Below, piece after piece: positions 43,300 through 48,086 of a stretch of DNA of 48,086 nucleotides (position 1 is the first letter of the stretch; every line of letters begins with the position of its first letter). Under the pieces are notes generated by a model. It saw only the letters and a program-made list of their open reading frames with translations. It ran no database searches and was not told the DNA's origin. Source of the stretch: a bacterium (GTDB taxonomy: Bacteria > Patescibacteriota > Minisyncoccia > Phycocordibacterales > CAIZLB01); NCBI GenBank assembly GCA_027490575.1, contig JAIXXV010000028.1, positions 1-48,086 on the forward strand, in the 5' to 3' direction. The position numbers were made by a program, and so were the translations under genes.

Positions 43300-43989
43300 T
43301 TAGTCTCTTCTAGATAGCTTATCTACCCCCTTTTCAAGGATTTTTGCAGCTACTTCTTTACCCCCTAGACCAAAGGCCAATCCGAAGGCCAATGACAGTG
43401 CAACCACTACCCCTATGAACAGGATCTGTACTAGCTCAGCAGCTATGTTCAATTGAACCATAGCCGTTAGAACTGCGAATACAATGATAGACCATTTAGT
43501 GATAGCACCAAGTACCTTAGAGCTCTTTAGATGAGCAGCAGAAGATGCGCCGATTACTAGCTTTTGAGCAACCTCGGCAATGATCACAGATACAAGTAAT
43601 ATAAGAACAGTGATGATGACGTGAGGAATATAACCCACAATGATGTCTTCTAGGTAAAGTGTAACTTGTGTAAATCCGAATACTCTAAGAGCAGATAGGA
43701 AGAACACTGAGATAACAAACCATTTGATAAGACCTCCTACGAAAGCACCTGAGTTAAGCTTGATGTCTCCTTTTTGAAGAGCCTTCTCAACTCCAGCTTG
43801 TCTTAGAACATCGTCAACTTTTACAGTTTTGAAAATTTTCTCAACAACTTGTCCGAGAAATGTACCAGCTATCCAACCAACAACGAAGATGATAAGAGCA
43901 ACAAATACATAAGCAGCCATCTGTATTGCTACCGGAGCAAATCCTGTGAATGTAGTTCCCAGAGCATCTCCCCATGTTTGAATAATCAT
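43300..43989 (-). CDS. CmpX/TM-helix-repeat (MscS-like) membrane protein
   Basis: The 229-residue protein has five or six TM segments. YVFVALIIFVVGWIAGTFLGQVV is the conserved TM-helix repeat (PF05552) and ALSLAFGLAFGLGGKEVAAKIL is the pore-like motif of the CmpX/MscS family. The soluble beta domain of full MscS channels is missing, so gating is unlikely to be that of MscS. A role in osmotic or envelope stress is inferred. It starts about 25 nt after a TATAAAT sequence, so it may have a short leader. Confidence 0.82.
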   Translation of the reverse strand: MIIQTWGDALGTTFTGFAPVAIQMAAYVFVALIIFVVGWIAGTFLGQVVEKIFKTVKVDDVLRQAGVEKALQKGDIKLNSGAFVGGLIKWFVISVFFLSALRVFGFTQVTLYLEDIIVGYIPHVIITVLILLVSVIIAEVAQKLVIGASSAAHLKSSKVLGAITKWSIIVFAVLTAMVQLNIAAELVQILFIGVVVALSLAFGLAFGLGGKEVAAKILEKGVDKLSRRD

Positions 43990-44064
43990 AGTTTTAAATT
44001 GAAATTATTTATAGTTTTTTTTAATCTTTGGGGCGACTTTCCCCTATGATTAAATTATACCATA

Positions 44065-44640
44065 TTAGAATAATCCAAGGCGGTCTAAAACAACTTCATG
44101 AGGATAATCCAAGACATCACGGATCAACCTATCTCCTACCCCCAGACGGTACTTAAAGTCCTCTGTGTCTAGAACCGCAAATCTTATCTCCTTGCCAAGC
44201 TCTGACTCTATGTTTGAAATAATGTTTTCAGAAGTCTGCTTTTTCGTACCTTCAGCTATCACCAGTATATCAAGACGAGCATCCCAAAGTTCTTTGAAGA
44301 TTCCTGAGAAGATAACGGCTTTGAGTTTACCTATCTTTGATAGTTTTTTGATAATGGGTTTAGTATTGATAAGACTTGTTTGTAACAACAATCTTTGGAA
44401 CTCCATAAGATACGGAAATTTGTCATTTAGATACCAGACCACTTTTGAACCATTTCTAGTAGACTTTTTTATAAGACCAACTTTTGACAAAAATACCAGC
44501 TCTTTTCTTGCCTTTGAAGTATCAATCTTTGATCTATCAACAACATCTTCTGTAAAAAAGTAGAGCGACGGATTGAACAAAAACAACCTCATAAGCTTTA
44601 CCCTGGCTGCCCCACCAAATATTTTTTCTAATGTATCCAT
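44065..44640 (-). CDS. Winged-helix protein with nucleotidyltransferase-like domain
   Basis: The track starts seven codons earlier, but that stretch contains the -10 box TACAGT, so ATG 44640 is chosen (191 residues). The N-terminal half reads like a winged helix (KARKELVFLSKVGLIKKS, then the wing NGSKVVWYLNDKFPYL). The C-terminal half (KLKAVIFSGIFKELWDARLDILVIAE) has the GS-like, D.DILV pattern of MNT-type nucleotidyltransferases but lacks the usual GS...DSDID motif, so it is probably inactive. A transcriptional regulator is likely; its target is unknown. Confidence 0.78.
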   Translation of the reverse strand: MDTLEKIFGGAARVKLMRLFLFNPSLYFFTEDVVDRSKIDTSKARKELVFLSKVGLIKKSTRNGSKVVWYLNDKFPYLMEFQRLLLQTSLINTKPIIKKLSKIGKLKAVIFSGIFKELWDARLDILVIAEGTKKQTSENIISNIESELGKEIRFAVLDTEDFKYRLGVGDRLIRDVLDYPHEVVLDRLGLF

Positions 44641-44649
44641 AGTGTATCT

Positions 44650-44655
44650 ACTGTA
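44650..44655 (-). promoter_or_regulatory. -10 box of the winged-helix gene
   Basis: TACAGT followed by 9 nt and ATG 44640 on the minus strand. Confidence 0.45.
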
Positions 44656-44779
44656 GCACATTTTAAAAAAGTAAAAAATTGCCTTTTTTGAGAGTTGTGT
44701 CGTGTGTTATGTCAAAACTCTCCTCCTTTTCCAAGACCGAGTCAGGCTTAATATGTGCGTGGCCCTGTGACGGGTATCA

Positions 44780-44808
44780 TTGACATTAAAGCCGGATATC
44801 CCTATTCT
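44780..44808 (+). promoter_or_regulatory. Promoter of the 44858 gene
   Basis: TTGACA, a 17-nt spacer, TATTCT. The track used this TTG as a start codon, but it is the -35 box. Confidence 0.65.
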
Positions 44809-44857
44809 GATAACCAGAATACAAGTTCCAAAACCTAACAACCAATACTCTAAAAAT

Positions 44858-45679
44858 ATGAGCAACCTACACAAAGCATTTAACGATGCAAAAAGTGCAG
44901 GTGCTCTTGTTGAAAGGCCACCTGTAGATCCTAATCATTTTAAAACAAAGCCAAAAAAGGCAAAAAAGCCTTCGAGTTGGAAATCGATGCTGATACATGA
45001 AAAATTGAGATGGATAAAAATACATGGTCCAACTTCAAACCTACCTGTATCAGTAGAGATAGCTCAACTGATTAACGAGGGCAAGACTAGGCTTTTTCTA
45101 AGCCAACTTACTCGATCAGAGTTGATCAAAAGGGGCGGAATACTCAGAGTCCTGATTTCACCATCTGAATTTGTTTTGTTGCAACAACGCATTATTGACT
45201 CAGGGTTAAAGCATTCAGAGAAGGTGGCACTTGGAGCACGAGTAAGGCTCGAGGAAATTGATCAACCTCAGGAAGTAGACTGTGATGATTTTGATGCTGA
45301 TGTTTGTGATGGTGAGTATGCCAAGCCAGACAATCACGATGAATCTGAATACGATCCAAGCCTCGAAATGAATCGCAGGGTTTATGGAGGTCTAAGAAAG
45401 ATCAGAGCTAGTCATCTCAGTCGATTGAATTGCAAAGTGCAAATCATAGTGAACACTGGTGGCCAAAGAGGCTCTTTCCAGTTTTCAGGCATTCTGACAT
45501 ATGAATGCTTACTATCGGTACTGACTGAAATCAAGACTCGAGAGGAGGGCATCAACAACTTGAGGACCAGGGTGGATAACAAACACATAGAGGTTGTTGA
45601 GCGCCGTAACCCACTTAGAGCAGGAAGACTAGTGCATGACATAGACGTACCATGTGACCCTTGCTTCAATCAGCAATAA
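44858..45679 (+). CDS. Hypothetical protein
   Basis: The track start (44780) lies in the promoter, so ATG 44858 (MSNLHKAFNDAKSAG) is preferred, giving 273 residues. The first 60 residues are Lys/Pro-rich (KTKPKKAKKPSSWK). An acidic stretch at about 155-180 (DCDDFDADVCDGEYAKPD) separates two parts predicted to be mixed alpha/beta. No TM segment and no family I recognise. It is flanked by its own promoter and terminator and is the only plus-strand gene in this part. Its base composition is more GC-rich than its neighbours, which may indicate transfer. Confidence 0.7.
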   Translation: MSNLHKAFNDAKSAGALVERPPVDPNHFKTKPKKAKKPSSWKSMLIHEKLRWIKIHGPTSNLPVSVEIAQLINEGKTRLFLSQLTRSELIKRGGILRVLISPSEFVLLQQRIIDSGLKHSEKVALGARVRLEEIDQPQEVDCDDFDADVCDGEYAKPDNHDESEYDPSLEMNRRVYGGLRKIRASHLSRLNCKVQIIVNTGGQRGSFQFSGILTYECLLSVLTEIKTREEGINNLRTRVDNKHIEVVERRNPLRAGRLVHDIDVPCDPCFNQQ

Positions 45680-45707
45680 CAAAGACACAAATCAAAACGG
45701 TTAAACC

Positions 45708-45731
45708 GGGAGCCTGACCAGCTCCTTTTTT
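45708..45731 (+). terminator. Terminator of the hypothetical gene
   Basis: GGAGC-CTGACCA-GCTCC followed by TTTTTTATT on the plus strand, 30 nt after the stop. Confidence 0.8.
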
Positions 45732-45810
45732 ATTACCAAAATATTTCTAGAAAAATAAAAACCAGACATTTACTGCCTAGGTTTCTTGCATTCTTGAATA
45801 ATAAAGGAGT

Positions 45811-45828
45811 ACCGTGAGAGTCACGGTC
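45811..45828. repeat. Perfect hairpin ACCGTGA-GAG-TCACGGT
   Basis: A 7-bp perfect palindrome between the two terminators. No gene is assigned; it could be an operator or part of a small RNA. Confidence 0.4.
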
Positions 45829-45840
45829 TAAGGAAAAACA

Positions 45841-45927
45841 AAAAACACAAATCCGAGAGACTTGTGAGTTGCAACGAACAGAGGAAGTTTTCAGCAGAAA
45901 ACTTCTGTTCTCTCGGATTTGTGTTTT
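45841..45927 (-). terminator. Very long nested terminator of the rplJ-rplL operon
   Basis: AAAACACAAATCCGAGAGA is matched by TCTCTCGGATTTGTGTTTT, and inside, GAACAGAGGAAGTTTTC pairs with GAAAACTTCTGTTC. The total is about 87 nt with two stacked stems and a 15-nt bulge, ending in a T-rich tail on the minus strand. It begins 11 nt after the rplL stop. Confidence 0.8.
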
Positions 45928-45937
45928 CTTGTTTTGA

Positions 45938-46441
45938 CTATTTAAGCTCTACCTTCCCACCAGCCTCTTCAACTTGCTTCTTAAGAGCATCAGCCTCTTC
46001 TTTCTTCATACCAGCCTTGATAGTTGATGGAGCCGCGTCTACAAGATCCTTAGCCTCTTTTAGACCAAGACCTAGAACTTCTTTTACAACCTTGATGATT
46101 GCAATTTTGTTAGCACCAGCATCTGAAAGGATAACATCAAAAGATGTCTTCTCTTCAGCAGATGCACCACCAGCTGCAGGAGCGGCTACTGCAACAGCAG
46201 CAGCTGATACTCCGAATTTCTTTTCTAGGAATTTAACTAGTTCGTGAAGTTCGATAACTGACATTTTTTCTATAGCATCAACTACAGTCTTAAATTGTGC
46301 AGGTGTCTCGATTTTTTCATCAGCTACTTCTGCTTTTGGAGCAGGTGCAGCGGCAGCAGGAGCTGCAGGAGCCGTAGTTTCTTCAACAGGAGCAACTGGA
46401 GTTGTCTCTTCTGCTGGAGTTGTTGTTGTTTCTTCTGTCAT
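45938..46441 (-). CDS. rplL: 50S ribosomal protein L7/L12 with N-terminal extension
   Basis: L7/L12 forms the flexible ribosomal stalk that recruits GTPase factors. The C-terminal domain ([47 protein letters not shown]) and the N-terminal dimerisation part ([27 protein letters not shown]) are clear. The protein has 167 residues instead of the usual 120-130: the first 45 are Thr/Glu/Pro/Ala-rich and low in complexity. No internal ATG fits a normal start before the dimerisation part, so the extension is probably real. It follows rplJ, separated by a repeat-filled 73-nt gap. Confidence 0.96.
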   Translation of the reverse strand: MTEETTTTPAEETTPVAPVEETTAPAAPAAAAPAPKAEVADEKIETPAQFKTVVDAIEKMSVIELHELVKFLEKKFGVSAAAVAVAAPAAGGASAEEKTSFDVILSDAGANKIAIIKVVKEVLGLGLKEAKDLVDAAPSTIKAGMKKEEADALKKQVEEAGGKVELK

Positions 46442-46517
46442 ATTTTTATTTTAATTTAATTACTAATTTTGTCCGGCAATTCTTAATTATTAATTGATAA
46501 TTACTAATTGCTAATTA
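46442..46517. repeat. Stop-codon-anchored repeat between rplJ and rplL
   Basis: On the minus strand rplJ ends GGT TAA and continues TTAGCAATTAGTAATTATCA then ATTAATAATTAAGAATTGCC. The AATTATCAATTAATAATTAAG part is also found after rodA. The repeat lies inside an operon, so it does not need to be at a transcript end. Confidence 0.8.
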
Positions 46518-47006
46518 ACCTTGTTTCTTTTCTGCAATAGCATTAACTGCCATAACAAATCCTTGGATTGGAGAATTGATGATATTGACGAATTGTGCGT
46601 AAAGAGTCTTTTGAGAAGGAATAGTTGCAATAGACAACATTTCTTCTTTGTTCTTGTACACTCCATCGAATATACCTCCCATTATTGATATCTGGTTCTT
46701 GAACTTGTTTTGAAATTCAAAAACTTCTCTTGCTGGTGCAAGCAGGTCTCCACTGTAAGCTAGCGCCATCTCTCCTTCCATAGCAGGTATTTCACCTTTT
46801 ATGTCCAATGAGTTTAGAGCTATCTTTGTAAGAGTCTTCTTGGCAACAGTGAATTGGATATCTTTTGATCTGAGTTCTTTTCTAAGCTCAGTTGTCTCAG
46901 CTACAGGTAGTTTGTGAAAATTCACAAAAACTACTGATTTTGAGTTTGAAACTAGATCCTTTACTCGATCAACAATTGCATGTTTTTGATCTTTTGATAT
47001 TGCCAT
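46515..47006 (-). CDS. rplJ: 50S ribosomal protein L10
   Basis: L10 anchors L7/L12 to the ribosome. The 163-residue protein shows VDRVKDLVSNSKSVVFVNF, KLPVAETTELRKELRSKDIQFTVAKKTLTKIAL and the C-terminal AQFVNIINSPIQGFVMAVNAIAEKK, where the last helix binds L7/L12. Length is normal for the family. It is preceded by a long leader with an attenuator and a good promoter, and followed by rplL. No Shine-Dalgarno sequence is present before the ATG (CCCAACAAAT). Confidence 0.96.
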   Translation of the reverse strand: MAISKDQKHAIVDRVKDLVSNSKSVVFVNFHKLPVAETTELRKELRSKDIQFTVAKKTLTKIALNSLDIKGEIPAMEGEMALAYSGDLLAPAREVFEFQNKFKNQISIMGGIFDGVYKNKEEMLSIATIPSQKTLYAQFVNIINSPIQGFVMAVNAIAEKKQG

Positions 47007-47055
47007 ATTTGTTGGGATTTTATCCTCGACCTTTTGTTAATGTTCTCGAAAAAGC

Positions 47056-47093
47056 AAAAGCTCCAAAATCAGCGAACTGATTCTAGAGCTTTT
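47056..47093 (-). promoter_or_regulatory. rplJ leader attenuator hairpin
   Basis: On the minus strand AAAAGCTC-TAG-AATCAG pairs with CTGATT-TTG-GAGCTTTT around TTCG, followed by GCTTTTTC. This is a terminator-like hairpin inside the 270-nt leader of rplJ, where L10-L12 autoregulation by attenuation is known in Firmicutes and others. The leader upstream is probably the L10-binding part. Confidence 0.75.
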
Positions 47094-47277
47094 AAGAGTA
47101 AGATTGGATATTGATTTTGGCTGTTTGTACAATCCGCTCAATTGACTCGAGCGATTTGGACTAGTGTCCGCTATCTGTATATCCGACCTCTGCATAGGGT
47201 TTATGGCTAGTATACAGGCCAGCATCTAATCTGCCCCGAACTATCCACCTATGGTCTCTGAAGCCCTTTCGGGTATA

Positions 47278-47305
47278 ACAATACCTGAAAAATGGCCGGT
47301 GTCAA
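47278..47305 (-). promoter_or_regulatory. rplJ operon promoter
   Basis: TTGACA, 16 nt, TATTGT on the minus strand, giving a leader of about 265 nt. Confidence 0.55.
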
Positions 47306-47327
47306 TTGCAGGTCAGTCGCAAGGCTG

Positions 47328-48086
47328 TCATTGGTTAATCCCGAGAAAGGTCCCGACCATCAGATAAAACTCCTTGTAAAGAAAGCTCGCCTCTGGACGT
47401 CTCAAGCCACCTATGTAAAACCTGCGTTTTTCTTTTGATAGCTCATTCATCATACTCACCAAACTAGTAACATTTTGTTGTAAATATTTAAATGAATTTG
47501 TAGAAGTAATACTTGATACACCTAATTCATCATCACCAGCAGTATCTATCGGAAAATCAAAAGGTTGTGCATTGTACTTTCTCTCAAGTGCCAAAACTTT
47601 TCTGTAGTACCTCGACTTATATGGCTCTCTTATATTACTTTGGGATATCTGTGATTTCATTCTTGCAAATGATTGCCTAATATTCTGACGGTAAACATCT
47701 GAGCTCATGTTCCCAGAATCTGAAAGAGTGTATTCAATCTGAGTTGAAGACGTTGCATTAGAACTTGTAGCAGTCCCTGCCAAGGTTGATCCACTTGAGT
47801 TCTCCACTAATACATTACTGGGACCTTTGACTGAATCTGCACTGCCATCGCCATCGAAATCAAGATTAATTGTAGGTGCAATATTTTGGAGTACTTCTAA
47901 TGTGGTACTACCTGTATTAGAGGCATTTAAAGTGACATTGGGATTTGTATAAACAGATACTTGTGTTTCAGGTGAGATAAGCACATTTGAGAATGTATAT
48001 GTAATATTTTCTGGTTCTCCTAATACTGAGCTTGATCCACCGCCAGAATATTGTATATATCCAACCTTTACATCTACAGTCTTAAG
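47328..48086 (-). CDS. Surface protein, truncated by the window edge
   Basis: The frame stays open to the window end, so the track's start (GTG at 47984) is internal and the gene is partial; 34 more residues can be read upstream (ending ITYTFSNV). The visible 252 residues are Ser/Thr/Asn-rich with LDFDGDGSADS, similar to calcium-binding repeats of secreted proteins, and a Lys/Arg-rich helical C terminus (LALERKYNAQPFDFPID). A cell-surface role is likely; I do not recognise the family. Confidence 0.7.
   Translation of the reverse strand, partial: LKTVDVKVGYIQYSGGGSSSVLGEPENITYTFSNVLISPETQVSVYTNPNVTLNASNTGSTTLEVLQNIAPTINLDFDGDGSADSVKGPSNVLVENSSGSTLAGTATSSNATSSTQIEYTLSDSGNMSSDVYRQNIRQSFARMKSQISQSNIREPYKSRYYRKVLALERKYNAQPFDFPIDTAGDDELGVSSITSTNSFKYLQQNVTSLVSMMNELSKEKRRFYIGGLRRPEASFLYKEFYLMVGTFLGINQ

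Noticed and set aside
44780-44857. TTG start of the 299-residue ORF
   Set aside because: The TTG is the first base triplet of a -35 box TTGACA with a -10 box 17 nt away; translation starts downstream.

Overview
The window looks like a chromosomal segment of a Candidate Phyla Radiation bacterium (Patescibacteria, Parcubacteria-like). This is inferred from the AT-rich, tightly packed genes, the small housekeeping proteins, the separate secD and secF, a solitary VirD4/TraG-like ATPase, the 23S rRNA interrupted by introns, and a 16S rRNA with substitutions at several near-universal sites. No database search was possible, so the lineage is an inference.

Layout. 1-9007 (minus strand): a (CAGGTAG)n tandem repeat, a CAP-domain surface protein, a MYG1-like DHH hydrolase, an AI-2E/PerM permease, SecA, a 31-residue Lys/Ala protein missed by the ORF track, an A/T-only tract, and an O-antigen polymerase/ligase with TPRs. 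9154-20933 (mostly plus): a surface-polysaccharide cluster with a flippase, at least six glycosyltransferases including a GT11 fucosyltransferase, several methyltransferases and one glycosyltransferase-methyltransferase fusion. 20945-28813 (minus): a VirD4-like ATPase with a long disordered tail, a DUF4015 glycoside-hydrolase-like protein, RadC, 6-phosphogluconolactonase, pyruvate kinase and small membrane proteins. 28887-31120: tRNA-Ile and a free-standing 16S transcription unit. 31288-38534: SecF, SecD, a polyprenyl-phosphate sugar transferase, a GT4 enzyme, RodA, a Cys-rich anchored protein and a 51-residue ORF. 38568-43223: a second rRNA unit, 23S, then an interrupted tRNA, then 5S. 43231-48086: a CmpX/MscS-like membrane protein, a winged-helix protein, a hypothetical gene, rplL, rplJ with an attenuator leader, and a truncated surface protein at the edge.

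The most striking signals are in gene expression. (1) The 16S 3' end keeps helix 45 and its GGAA loop, but the anti-Shine-Dalgarno CCUCC is replaced by UUCAA. I see no Shine-Dalgarno sequence before the genes. Instead about twelve genes have a TATAAT-like -10 box ending only 5-11 nt before the ATG, which predicts leaderless or near-leaderless mRNAs and corrects several ORF-track starts. (2) The rRNA operon is split into a 16S unit and a 23S-tRNA-5S unit, each with a near-identical promoter and its own long processing stem. (3) The 23S gene has two ORF-less insertions at exactly the classic intron sites (E. coli 2593 and 1931), and the neighbouring tRNA is split in its anticodon loop by 145 nt that includes a decayed copy of its own 3' half. 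(4) Short 7-8 nt repeats (TAGCAAT, TAACAGG, TATCAGG types) start at or just after the stop codon of at least seven genes. Together these suggest a genome that has moved away from Shine-Dalgarno initiation and carries a stop-codon-associated repeat family that I do not recognise as described.
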